NCBI RefSeq assembly: GCF_002272245.1
Contig: NZ_NPDD01000013.1
Location: 1-48,277 of the forward strand
Length of the DNA stretch: 48,277 nucleotides
DNA from: Bacillus sp. 7884-1
GTDB taxonomy: Bacteria > Bacillota > Bacilli > Bacillales > Cytobacillaceae
Direction of reading: 5' to 3'
Under the pieces are notes generated by a model, which worked only from the letters and a program-made list of their open reading frames with translations, ran no database searches and was not told where the DNA came from. The translations under genes were made by a program, and so were the position numbers. Below, in pieces: positions 27,526 to 36,060 of the stretch. Positions within the stretch are counted from its first letter, which is position 1; the number at the start of each line of letters is the position of its first letter.

Positions 27526-28917
27526 GTGGCTTTTTGGGGGAAGAAAGATAAAGAGAAACCCGAATCTAGAGAGAGTAAAAAGAAGCCTGGACTTTTTCGT
27601 AGACTCTGGCAGAAATTTAGAAACATAGACTGGAAGGATCCCGTAAATAGGTGGAAAGCATTATTTGTCGCCCTAATCGGGTCTATTGTCATTTTTGGAG
27701 GAGGATACGGAGTTCTTTCCTTTACGAACTCGCCATCATTTTGTTCCAGCTGTCATGAAATGGCGCCAGAAGTAACAACATTTACCGCAAGCGCTCACAG
27801 TGAAATCACCTGTGTACAGTGCCACATCAAACCTGGGTTTGTAAACATGATTACCCACAAAGTGATTTCATTAAAAGAAGTATATCACCACGTAATGGGA
27901 ATTCCAGAACAAATCGTACAAACCGAGCATGAAGCGGTTTCAGATGAAAACTGTTTACAGTGTCACTCCAAGAACCGTTTAGTTACCGCATCAAAAGACT
28001 TAATTGTTAACCACAAAGGACATATCGAAGAAGGCGTTCCATGTATCAGCTGTCACTCCGGTGTAGCACATGCTAAAATCGCTGCTCGTGGTATTAATAC
28101 AGAAGAAGTTCGAGGCCATTGGACAGATGATGTAGCACAGCAAATGATGGAACAAAAATACCTAGCACCAAACATGGGAACCTGTATTGACTGTCACGAT
28201 AAAGTGAATAACGGTGAAAAGCCATGGAAAGATGTTGCTTATCTTGTTCCGCCAAATCCAGAGCATTTAGAAGAAGCAGCGAAAGAAGAAGCAAAGAACA
28301 CTACTAGTGAAGTAAAACATGACGCAACGACTGAGGAAGAAGCAGCAGAAGCAGTTGCAGAACATACTAAAAAAACACAAGAGATTATTTTAGAAGCGGT
28401 TGGCAAGCAAAAGAAAGATGTGAAGCTTTCTATGGCATGTGAAACATGCCATCAACGAGTCAAAGTTCCAGAAAGTCACCGAGTTGAAAACTGGAATGGT
28501 AATCACGGCGGTACAGCCCTTCAAGAGCTAGACACATGTGTAGACTGTCACCAGGATTCAAAGTGGATAAGAGATATTCCTAAAGAAGACCTAATGTCCA
28601 TGCTTAAAATGGCTGAGGTTAAAGAAGAAGATAAAGAACACAAATATACAGCAAATATGACCGTCGTAAGAGAACAAGCTCGTATCAATAAATTCTGCAG
28701 TGCTTGTCATAGTGAACGTCCAACAAGCCACGAAAAGAGCAATCACTGGTTAGTTGGCCACGCGAATAACGCGTTATCACCAGAAGAAAAAGCAGAATGC
28801 TTTGTCTGTCACGATCGACAAGAACCAAAACCAGGTTCAACAGAACTTGCAGCACCAACGGATGTTTATTGTGAATATTGTCATAGAACCGGTTTTAAGG
28901 ATGATGAGAAAAAATAA
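27526..28917 (+). CDS. Decaheme NapC/NirT-type membrane cytochrome c
   Basis: About 463 residues. A basic cytoplasmic N-terminus and one membrane helix (about 45-65) precede ten CXXCH motifs: CSSCH near residue 73, CVQCH 96, then CLQCH, CISCH, CIDCH, CETCH, CVDCH, CSACH, CFVCH and CEYCH near 449. The first part, FCSSCHEMAPEVTTF followed by CVQCH and PG, is the NapC/NrfH menaquinol-oxidising module. An Ala/Glu-rich linker lies between hemes 5 and 6. It is a paralogue of the next gene. The likely job is to oxidise menaquinol and pass electrons outward. The frame also allows ATG 27508; the GTG at 27526 has GGAAGGG eight bases upstream. Confidence 0.9.
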   Translation: MAFWGKKDKEKPESRESKKKPGLFRRLWQKFRNIDWKDPVNRWKALFVALIGSIVIFGGGYGVLSFTNSPSFCSSCHEMAPEVTTFTASAHSEITCVQCHIKPGFVNMITHKVISLKEVYHHVMGIPEQIVQTEHEAVSDENCLQCHSKNRLVTASKDLIVNHKGHIEEGVPCISCHSGVAHAKIAARGINTEEVRGHWTDDVAQQMMEQKYLAPNMGTCIDCHDKVNNGEKPWKDVAYLVPPNPEHLEEAAKEEAKNTTSEVKHDATTEEEAAEAVAEHTKKTQEIILEAVGKQKKDVKLSMACETCHQRVKVPESHRVENWNGNHGGTALQELDTCVDCHQDSKWIRDIPKEDLMSMLKMAEVKEEDKEHKYTANMTVVREQARINKFCSACHSERPTSHEKSNHWLVGHANNALSPEEKAECFVCHDRQEPKPGSTELAAPTDVYCEYCHRTGFKDDEKK

Positions 28918-28947
28918 AGTTTAGTTGTTTTATAGGAGGGAAAATGG

Positions 28948-30129
28948 ATGGAAGAAGAACATATAGAACAGAACCCCCCTCCCCGGAAAGGCTACAAATT
29001 ATTTAAATATTTAACAGTAGCAGTAATGTTTATCGTTGTATTTTTCTCATTAGGGTTGATAGGAGTAGAAACGACTTCTAGTCAAGAGTTCTGCTCCTCC
29101 TGCCATGAGATGAAACCACAGTATTATACATTGAAGGCATCGAGTCATAGTGAGGTTGACTGTGTCAGCTGCCATGTTGACCCAGGAGCTAAAAATTATG
29201 CGAAAGCACAGGTAAACGGTGTAGTTGAATTTTATAAAAAGCAAACAGACACATATCTAGCACCGATTAAAATGCCAAATCTAATACCAGATGAAGCCTG
29301 TGAAAGATGTCATAATATGAAGAGTCGTGACGTAACTCCTTCCGGGGATATTATCATCCCTCATGATAAACATAAGACAGAAGGAATCGAGTGTGTTCAA
29401 TGTCATAGTGGTACTGCACACGGGGAAATTTCAGATCGAAAAATGACCTACAAAAGTGACTATGGAAAATGGAATCATAAATTAGGTGCCTCTGTCATGA
29501 GTGACAGTAAATACATCCGTCCCCAAATGGACACCTGTATGGAATGTCATAAGGCCAGAAAGGTAACGCTTGAATGTACTGCATGTCACGAATCAACCAT
29601 GGTTCCGGATGATCATAAAACAGAAGAATTTAAAGCTGGCGATCATGGAAAAATAAAACCTTCAGAACTAGAGACTTGTGAGAAGTGTCATTCTTATATG
29701 TCATCAGAAGAATATGATCTATTTAAAGAAGACCCTAGCTATAAGAAGTACTTAAATAATGAAGAAATTGACTCATCCAATGTAACGGTAAATGCATATG
29801 CAAAGACAAATACCTTCTGTAAAGACTGCCATGGTGAAAGACCAAAAAGCCATCAAATCACTTCTTTCATGACGAAACATGGTGAGCTATCAGAGGATAC
29901 ACAAACATGTTTCACCTGTCACGAGAATCGGATTAACAGTGATGCACCAGTTACCAAGGTCCAATGTTCTTCCTGTCATACAAGATCTCACAAAGAGAAT
30001 TGGAAGAGTAAGCACCCAGTAAAACTTGCAGAAAATCAGAAATTTGATAAAACATGCTTAAAATGTCACGTGGAGACAACATGTACGAAATGTCATAGGC
30101 CAGATAGTAATCAAAAGGCCAAGAAATAA
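28948..30129 (+). CDS. Dodecaheme NapC/NirT-type membrane cytochrome c
   Basis: A 393-residue protein with a short cytoplasmic N-terminus and one membrane helix (about 19-41). Twelve CXXCH motifs follow: CSSCH, CVSCH, CERCH, CVQCH, CMECH, CTACH, CEKCH, CKDCH, CFTCH, CSSCH, CLKCH and CTKCH. It follows the same plan as the upstream protein: FCSSCHEMKPQYYTLKASSH at the start, and FCKDCHGERPKSHQ matching FCSACHSERPTSHE. The lysine-rich C-terminus adds hemes that the first paralogue lacks. AGGAGGG lies seven bases before the ATG, and the gap to the first gene is 30 bp, so the two form an operon. It probably shares or extends the electron path from menaquinol. Confidence 0.9.
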   Translation: MEEEHIEQNPPPRKGYKLFKYLTVAVMFIVVFFSLGLIGVETTSSQEFCSSCHEMKPQYYTLKASSHSEVDCVSCHVDPGAKNYAKAQVNGVVEFYKKQTDTYLAPIKMPNLIPDEACERCHNMKSRDVTPSGDIIIPHDKHKTEGIECVQCHSGTAHGEISDRKMTYKSDYGKWNHKLGASVMSDSKYIRPQMDTCMECHKARKVTLECTACHESTMVPDDHKTEEFKAGDHGKIKPSELETCEKCHSYMSSEEYDLFKEDPSYKKYLNNEEIDSSNVTVNAYAKTNTFCKDCHGERPKSHQITSFMTKHGELSEDTQTCFTCHENRINSDAPVTKVQCSSCHTRSHKENWKSKHPVKLAENQKFDKTCLKCHVETTCTKCHRPDSNQKAKK

Positions 30130-30149
30130 TTTCCGAGAGGGGATTTAAC

Positions 30150-30848
30150 ATGGAAGCAGCAAAAGTACCTCAGGAAGTTGAGGGTAGGACAGCCAAGAAG
30201 CAACCGAAAACTTTTACAAAAAAGACTAGTATTCTGTTGTTATTTTTAACATTAGTATTTTCGGTAGGCACGGGGTATGCTCTCGGTCAGTTTTATTTTT
30301 GGAATGATGTTGATATGAATAGAGTGAATGAGCAGCTTACCTATTACAAGGAAGAGGTTAGAAAAGACCCAGCAAATCTACAGAATCGTATTGTGCTAGG
30401 ATACACCTACTTTTTAAAAGGTGATAATGAAAAAGCAATTAAAGAGTTTGATTATGTCCTAGAACAAGACAAAAACTATTACGATGCTCATTACAACCTA
30501 GGTTTGGTATTTTTGGATGAAGAACGCTATAACGAAGCATTGATAGAATTTGAAAAGACGGTAAACATCGCTCCTAAAGACTATAAGGGCCATGTGCAAA
30601 TGGGAATCGCGTATCGCGGATTAGAAGAGTACGATAAAGCAACGAAGGCACTAGAACAAGCCAACAAGCTAGCACCAACTAACTCCGATATCATTTACCA
30701 AATTGGCATGGTAGCCGAAGCAAAAGGTGATTATGAGGATGCGATTCTTATTTACAAGGACGCGCTTGCTTATGACCCATTGTTTGAGGATGCAGTAGAT
30801 GCCCTTGATAGATTGAAAGATAAAGACACAAAGGCTAAAGGTGAATAA
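30150..30848 (+). CDS. Membrane-anchored TPR protein of the cytochrome island
   Basis: A 232-residue protein with one membrane helix at about 28-48. An external domain of about four TPR repeats follows (NRIVLGYTYFLKGDNEKAIK, AHYNLGLVFLDEERYNEALI, HVQMGIAYRGLEEYDKATKA, IYQIGMVAEAKGDYEDAILI). TPR proteins hold other proteins together. In multiheme gene clusters such proteins often act in cytochrome assembly, but that role is inferred here. It starts 20 bp after the dodecaheme gene and two bases before the beta-propeller gene. It contains no heme motif. Confidence 0.88.
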   Translation: MEAAKVPQEVEGRTAKKQPKTFTKKTSILLLFLTLVFSVGTGYALGQFYFWNDVDMNRVNEQLTYYKEEVRKDPANLQNRIVLGYTYFLKGDNEKAIKEFDYVLEQDKNYYDAHYNLGLVFLDEERYNEALIEFEKTVNIAPKDYKGHVQMGIAYRGLEEYDKATKALEQANKLAPTNSDIIYQIGMVAEAKGDYEDAILIYKDALAYDPLFEDAVDALDRLKDKDTKAKGE

Positions 30849-30850
30849 CA

Positions 30851-31822
30851 ATGAAAAGACGTAATGTTTATATCGGAATGGCGCTCATTGCTATAGCTAC
30901 GGCAGCGGTTTTTACCTTACTTTTTATGAATAATACTAAAGCAGTTGATACAGGATTATTAAAGGTTCTTGATCCGAATGGGGCACCAAGTCACAGCCAA
31001 TCTCTTACTGGTGATTTCAGTAAACCAATGGATAAGCCTATGGATATAGCGGTAAGTAGTTCTTTCACTTTTGTCACTGACACGAATAATAAGCGTGTTC
31101 TAACATTTGATGCCGGTGGTAATCTACTTTACTCATTTGGTGAGGATGGTAATGGTGAGGGACAATTCAAATTCCCATATGGAATTTCAATTGATGAAAA
31201 AGGAAGAGTATTTGTAGCAGATTTGTATAATGGTAAAATTTCAATTTTTGATGAAAAAGGGAAATTTATTGAATACTTTGCACCGGAAGCTAATAAGGAA
31301 GGGAAAGTTTCCGCTCCTGCTGCTTTGCGAATCATAGATAAAAAGGTTTATGTCACAGATATTAAAGCTAACAAGGCCTATGTATTTGATATGACCGGGA
31401 AGCTGCTTCTTGAGGTTGGTAAGCCGGGAGTAAATGACGGCGAGTTTAACTCTCCAAATGGCATTACAGCTGATGAAGAAGGTAACATTTATGTTGTTGA
31501 CACTGGTAACCAACGCGTACAGATTTTTGATAAACAAGGTAAGTTTGTAAAAATCATTAATGGTTCCAATGATGGTAAAGGTGAATCAGTTTTTGTCAAC
31601 CCACGAGGAATTGGTATCGACAGTACCGGCAAAATGTATGTTGTCAGCAATCTAACACATATGGTTTATGGGTTTGATAAAGATGGCAAAAAAATCTTCC
31701 AAATGGGCGGCATGGGTGAGCAGAATGGACAATTCTATTTACCAAATGGATTGTTTATTGACAGTAAGGACAATGTTTATATTACGGATACTTTAAACCT
31801 CAGGGTACAGGTCTTTAATTAA
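30851..31822 (+). CDS. Membrane-anchored NHL-repeat beta-propeller protein
   Basis: A 323-residue protein with an N-terminal membrane segment (about 7-26) and an external six-bladed NHL propeller. Repeats read GEGQFKFPYGISIDEKGRVF, DGEFNSPNGITADEEGNIYV followed by VDTGNQRVQIFD, and NGQFYLPNGLFIDSKDNVYI followed by TDTLNLRVQVF. NHL proteins are common beside multiheme cytochromes of metal-reducing bacteria, with an uncertain scaffold or assembly role. AAAGGTGA precedes the ATG, and only two bases separate it from the TPR gene. A 146-bp gap follows before the 6-heme gene. Confidence 0.88.
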   Translation: MKRRNVYIGMALIAIATAAVFTLLFMNNTKAVDTGLLKVLDPNGAPSHSQSLTGDFSKPMDKPMDIAVSSSFTFVTDTNNKRVLTFDAGGNLLYSFGEDGNGEGQFKFPYGISIDEKGRVFVADLYNGKISIFDEKGKFIEYFAPEANKEGKVSAPAALRIIDKKVYVTDIKANKAYVFDMTGKLLLEVGKPGVNDGEFNSPNGITADEEGNIYVVDTGNQRVQIFDKQGKFVKIINGSNDGKGESVFVNPRGIGIDSTGKMYVVSNLTHMVYGFDKDGKKIFQMGGMGEQNGQFYLPNGLFIDSKDNVYITDTLNLRVQVFN

Positions 31823-31968
31823 TCTAGTCAAATAAGGTAATCACTTTTTTTCCTTACAATTTAAGGGGGTGGTTTAGAAAAGGATACTGCTAATAGAAAT
31901 TTTCATAGATTAATTTATTAAAAAAAAAGAGAGAAAAAAAGAGAGATTTATTTGGGAGGTTTTAAAGA

Positions 31969-33501
31969 ATGAGAAAGTTTAGTTTAAGCTTTTTATTTGC
32001 ACTCATGCTGTTTGGTTTGTTCGCGATTGCAGCGTCTGCTGAGACGTACGAGGGGAACAACGGAACAATGACTCCTGGAATAGCGGGGGAAGGTCTACCG
32101 AACGCAAACAACACTGCTGATGGTGTTGATGATCCAGGCGCAAATCCTTCTGTAAAGAAAAGTTTGTCTGGTCACAATGTTCATACGTCTTACCAAAACA
32201 ACACAAACTCTTGTGCTAGCTGTCACCAAACACATACTTCACAAGGTGATCAACTATTATTTGCAGATACAGTATATAACACTTGTACTGCTTGTCATGA
32301 TGGTACATTAGGTTACTTAAACGTTTTCTCTGATGGTCAACTTACTGGCGGAGCAAAAACGACTGGTGCGGGTACATTCGGTGGTTCACACGGCTCTTCT
32401 ATGCACATGGCAAACGATACTATTAAAATCGGAGCTGCTCCTGGTGGAAACCCAGTAGAAACTTCTAAAACTAAAGGAACTATGTGGGGAGAAAGCTTCA
32501 ACTGTGCAAGCTGTCATGCTCCACACGGCTCTTACTCTGATCGTTTATTACATTATAATCCAAACGGAATTGCTGCATTACCAGTTTCAAAAGGTGGTAA
32601 CCAATTAGAAAACGTTCCTGTAGTTAATACATTACCTGCAGTCGATGCTGCTGCTCCTGCTGTAGTATTACTACGTACTGAAGATACTACTACTGGTAAA
32701 GTAACTGTAGCTCAATACAACAAAGGTGCTTCTGCGTATGCAAAGTCTACGGCTCCATGGTTATATGGTTATGATACCCGTACAGACGGGCTTTCTTACT
32801 ATTCACGATTAGTTAAAGCAGATGATACTATCGCTGCTTACGGTTCAACATCTGGTGTTTATTTCGATTACGAGCATGCTGAAGCCTATTCTACTTCCGC
32901 TGCAGGTGCTACTGCACTTAAAGCTGCAGGCAAAGGTTTCATCGCTCGTCCAGTCGTAGTACAGATGGCCAAAGAAGGACACGACACTATTCAAAGTGCT
33001 TACTGGTCAGGTGCAGATATTTCTAAATTCGATGGCAAAACTTCTGCTGAATTAGTAGACCTTGGCTACAAAGTATCAGGTACTAATGTTGTAACAAACG
33101 TTGGGGTACAAATGTCTAAGTTCTGTGCGGCTTGTCACACTGACTACTTAGTTTCAAACAGTACTAGTGGTGGTTCTCACTTCGGCGATGAAACTGCTGC
33201 TTACCGTCACAGCACAAATAGCGACAGCTACACTTGCGTACGCTGCCACTTCGGTCACGGTACTGACGCATATATCATGAAAGATTCACTTGGACGTACA
33301 ATTAATGATTTAGTAACTAGCAATACCATGACTGAAATAGACGCATTAAATTACATGCAAGACAACAACCCTTCATCAGCTCTTAAGAAGTTCACTAACA
33401 TGTCAGTTTGTTGGGCTTGTCACAACAGCTCACACGCTGAAACAATTAAGAACGCAGAGCGTCGTGCTGATCACCCATCAGGTATGCCTGCTGGAAACTA
33501 A
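31969..33501 (+). CDS. Secreted hexaheme cytochrome c, probably very highly expressed
   Basis: A 510-residue protein with a signal peptide and likely cleavage ASA-ET at residue 24. Six CXXCH motifs lie near residues 82, 106, 179, 386, 423 and 481, and there are about 14 further histidines for axial ligation. The segment GHNVHTSYQNNTNSCASCHQ followed by TH is of the paired-CXXCH type and recurs in the next gene. A 200-residue region without heme separates hemes 3 and 4. There is no membrane anchor, LPXTG or SLH domain. Codon use is strongly biased (16 AAC to 4 AAT in the first 220 codons), unlike its neighbours. GGGAGG precedes the ATG. It could be an extracellular carrier or a filament subunit. 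Confidence 0.88.
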   Translation: MRKFSLSFLFALMLFGLFAIAASAETYEGNNGTMTPGIAGEGLPNANNTADGVDDPGANPSVKKSLSGHNVHTSYQNNTNSCASCHQTHTSQGDQLLFADTVYNTCTACHDGTLGYLNVFSDGQLTGGAKTTGAGTFGGSHGSSMHMANDTIKIGAAPGGNPVETSKTKGTMWGESFNCASCHAPHGSYSDRLLHYNPNGIAALPVSKGGNQLENVPVVNTLPAVDAAAPAVVLLRTEDTTTGKVTVAQYNKGASAYAKSTAPWLYGYDTRTDGLSYYSRLVKADDTIAAYGSTSGVYFDYEHAEAYSTSAAGATALKAAGKGFIARPVVVQMAKEGHDTIQSAYWSGADISKFDGKTSAELVDLGYKVSGTNVVTNVGVQMSKFCAACHTDYLVSNSTSGGSHFGDETAAYRHSTNSDSYTCVRCHFGHGTDAYIMKDSLGRTINDLVTSNTMTEIDALNYMQDNNPSSALKKFTNMSVCWACHNSSHAETIKNAERRADHPSGMPAGN

Positions 33502-33803
33502 AAAAATAAGCTAAAAATTAGCTGCAACTAATTATTAGCTCAAAATTAAATGTTCGGAAAATAGGGTGTTATGCTATTGCATAGCACCTTATTATTTGCA
33601 AATATTTTACCAACGTTGTCATAAAATTGTCAAATATATTAACTTACAATGTGAAAGATTAATTATCGATATTTTTACAATCTATATATGAAGATTTGTT
33701 GAATTATCACCTCATTCTCTAGAACCTTCCTATTAATAAGAATAAAATATATAGAGAGAGCAACAATTTGCGAAAAGCAAATAGTAGAAATGAGAGGTGC
33801 TAA
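33502..33803 (+). promoter_or_regulatory. Gap between the 6-heme and first 8-heme genes: hairpins and leader
   Basis: This 302-bp region has no gene. It holds a terminator-like hairpin (33560-33593). It has a pair of TTGTCA boxes (33617-33632, the second inside AAATTGTCAAAT), a shared ATATAGAGAGA (33749-33759), and a small ATTTGC/GCAAAT hairpin (33766-33782) just before the ribosome binding site. No -10 at a good distance from TTGTCA is clear. Confidence 0.45.
33560..33593 (+). terminator. Probable terminator after the 6-heme gene
   Basis: AATAGGGTGTTATGC pairs with GCATAGCACCTTATT (two G-U pairs) around TATT. The following tract is only weakly T-rich, so readthrough is possible. Confidence 0.6.
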
Positions 33804-35843
33804 ATGAGGTATAGAGGTCTTCTACATAAAACCAAATTTCAAGTACTTGTCATACTTGTTTTATGTATTCAATTATTAGGACCCCAACAATTGTTTTCGA
33901 TTTCAACTGTTAAAGGAGAGGGAATCACGGAACCAGCAATTGACGATTCCTCCAATGAAACAAACGTAAATAATGAGGAATTAACTGATATAGAACCACC
34001 TGTAACGGATGATTCTTCCAATCAACCAGATGTATTAGTTGAAAATCCTTCACCACAAAGTGAGTTAACAATTGATTCTATCCTTCCAACAATTAATTTT
34101 ATAAAACCTAAACATGGTGACTACCTAAATTCAAAAATCTTAGAAGGGACCACAGAACCTTCTGCAACAGTTAGTATTTGTATGGATTGCACAGAAGATT
34201 CAGAAGGTGTAATCATTGGATCGTGGGTGTCAGTACAGGCGGATAGTACGGGGAAGTGGTCATATCAAGATCCAGAATTAACTGAAGGCAATCATGCTTT
34301 TTATGCTAAAGCAATTGACGGTGAAGGTGGCATTTCGAATACTAATAAAATCACCTTTATCGTTGATACCTTACGACCACAAGTATTGCCAGATGTTTTT
34401 CCGAAACAGGATATGACGCAAGTTTCATTAAACCCAGCTATTAAGGTGAAAATCTCAGATGCTACAGAGCTAAATGAAGAAGAGATTAATAATAGTATCA
34501 ATCTAACACAAAATGGTACGAAGGTCGAAGGGACATTCAGCTACAATAAAGCTACAAAAGAGATAACCTACACACCATTAGAAGCTTTGTCACCAGGTGT
34601 AAAATATAATGTTTTCATTAGTCCATTGGGGATAATCGACGCTGCTGAAAATAGTGCTTTTCCAAGAATTTGGTCCTTCACGACTGTCGGCATCAAATCG
34701 GAAAAACATCCAAATCCTCATGGGAGTTATACCAATAATGTAGATACATGTGGAAATTGCCATAGTACGCACAACGCAAAGGACGCTAACTTGCTAACAA
34801 CAAACACTAAGGCTGAAACAACCCAAACCTTAATAGAAACTGAAACAAACAAGAAAGAAGATTTAGCGGCAGATGTATTTTGCATGTCTTGTCATGACGG
34901 AACAGTAGTGGCACCAATGCCAGAAAATAGTAAAGCTGTCCATACACATGATGCAGCCGTTAAGATTGATGGCACACCGAGTGGCAGTTCCTGTGGAAGC
35001 TGTCATAATCCGCATTTAGAGCAATCGGAAAATAATCCTAACATGGCACAAGACCACATTACTTATAAGCATCAACCGTCTAATCCAGTAGATCCAAATA
35101 AACCAACCGAGGAAATAAGCAGTAAAGAACAATTATGTGAGTCATGTCATGAAAACGATAGTGCTGAGAAAATAGCTCATGCAGATGTAAAGTATTCTGT
35201 TTTCAAATATAGTAAATCTAGTACAGCAACTGGAATCTATGAAGATTATGAACTCTGTCTTCGTTGTCATAATGAGGAATTCAAGAGTAAATATAACAAA
35301 TCTGCAGATATTGCCAGTCACTATAACAATTTGACAGAAGAAATAATGAAACAGTATGAAAAAACGAATGGTCCATCATCCTTCGCTAAAAGAGAGATTT
35401 CCGTTGCGGAGGAAAGTTTTTCTGGTCATATCATAAAAGCACAGGATGGTAGTCCTCTTGTTGGCCAATTACCATGTGCAGAGTGTCACGATACCCATGG
35501 CTCTAACAATATAAAGCAACTTAAAACATCATTAGGTCATGAGGGAATTCAGTCATTTGCTGCCTTAGAAACAGATAGTAAGACTGTCAAAGTATTAATG
35601 GAAAACAAAGAGCTTGAGTTAAGTATTTTATCTGAATCAAAAGAAAGAGAGTTTTGTCTGGCGTGTCACAATGGTACAACTGCTATCTACGGAGTCACAG
35701 GTCAAATATATGATGTGGCACTTAACGAACATTTGGCTTATCCAAGCAAAGCCTGCTCTTATTGTCATGGAAGAGGAGAGTCTGAAGTGGAAAAAGCGTT
35801 GAGTGCTGCCCATGCCCCTAAAAAAGGGTTGGTACCAAATTAA
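33804..35843 (+). CDS. Exported octaheme cytochrome c with SbsA-type Ig-like domains
   Basis: A 679-residue protein. The N-terminus is a signal or anchor (about 12-33), followed by an acidic, Ser/Asn/Pro-rich stretch. A Big-type Ig domain spans about 90-195. A second, SbsA/S-layer type Ig domain spans about 195-300 (LSPGVKYNVFISPLGIIDAA and IWSFTTVG). The C-terminal half has eight CXXCH motifs starting at residue 316: CGNCH, CMSCH, CGSCH, CESCH, CLRCH, CAECH, CLACH and CSYCH. HPNPHGSYTNNVDTCGNCHS matches the 6-heme module. In the first Ig domain CMDCT (residue 126) looks like a heme motif that lacks the histidine. The Ig part likely spans the wall and holds the hemes at the surface. Confidence 0.87.
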   Translation: MRYRGLLHKTKFQVLVILVLCIQLLGPQQLFSISTVKGEGITEPAIDDSSNETNVNNEELTDIEPPVTDDSSNQPDVLVENPSPQSELTIDSILPTINFIKPKHGDYLNSKILEGTTEPSATVSICMDCTEDSEGVIIGSWVSVQADSTGKWSYQDPELTEGNHAFYAKAIDGEGGISNTNKITFIVDTLRPQVLPDVFPKQDMTQVSLNPAIKVKISDATELNEEEINNSINLTQNGTKVEGTFSYNKATKEITYTPLEALSPGVKYNVFISPLGIIDAAENSAFPRIWSFTTVGIKSEKHPNPHGSYTNNVDTCGNCHSTHNAKDANLLTTNTKAETTQTLIETETNKKEDLAADVFCMSCHDGTVVAPMPENSKAVHTHDAAVKIDGTPSGSSCGSCHNPHLEQSENNPNMAQDHITYKHQPSNPVDPNKPTEEISSKEQLCESCHENDSAEKIAHADVKYSVFKYSKSSTATGIYEDYELCLRCHNEEFKSKYNKSADIASHYNNLTEEIMKQYEKTNGPSSFAKREISVAEESFSGHIIKAQDGSPLVGQLPCAECHDTHGSNNIKQLKTSLGHEGIQSFAALETDSKTVKVLMENKELELSILSESKEREFCLACHNGTTAIYGVTGQIYDVALNEHLAYPSKACSYCHGRGESEVEKALSAAHAPKKGLVPN

Positions 35844-35853
35844 TAAGTTCTAG

Positions 35854-35886
35854 AATCAAGGGGATTATGCCTCTTGATTTTTTTTA
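35854..35886 (+). terminator. Terminator after the first 8-heme gene
   Basis: AATCAAGGGG pairs with CCTCTTGATT (one G-U) around ATTATG, followed by T7-8. Confidence 0.85.
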
Positions 35887-36027
35887 TGTCCAATATGTTA
35901 ACAGAACTGTTAAAAAGGGCAGGAGTTTATGCCTATCTTGGATGGTACAATGTTCCTGATTAGGGATTATTATGAAATTTCTAACATCTTAATAGTGAAA
36001 ATGTTTTTCGATGTGATGTTGAAAATT

Positions 36028-36060
36028 AAGACCATACACAGATAAATAGGTCTTTTTTTT
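36028..36060 (+). terminator. Terminator-like hairpin in the leader of the second 8-heme gene
   Basis: AAGACC and GGTCTT pair around a loop of about 15 bases, followed by T8, 90 bp before the start codon. The stem is short. It could be a second terminator or an attenuator. Confidence 0.5.
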
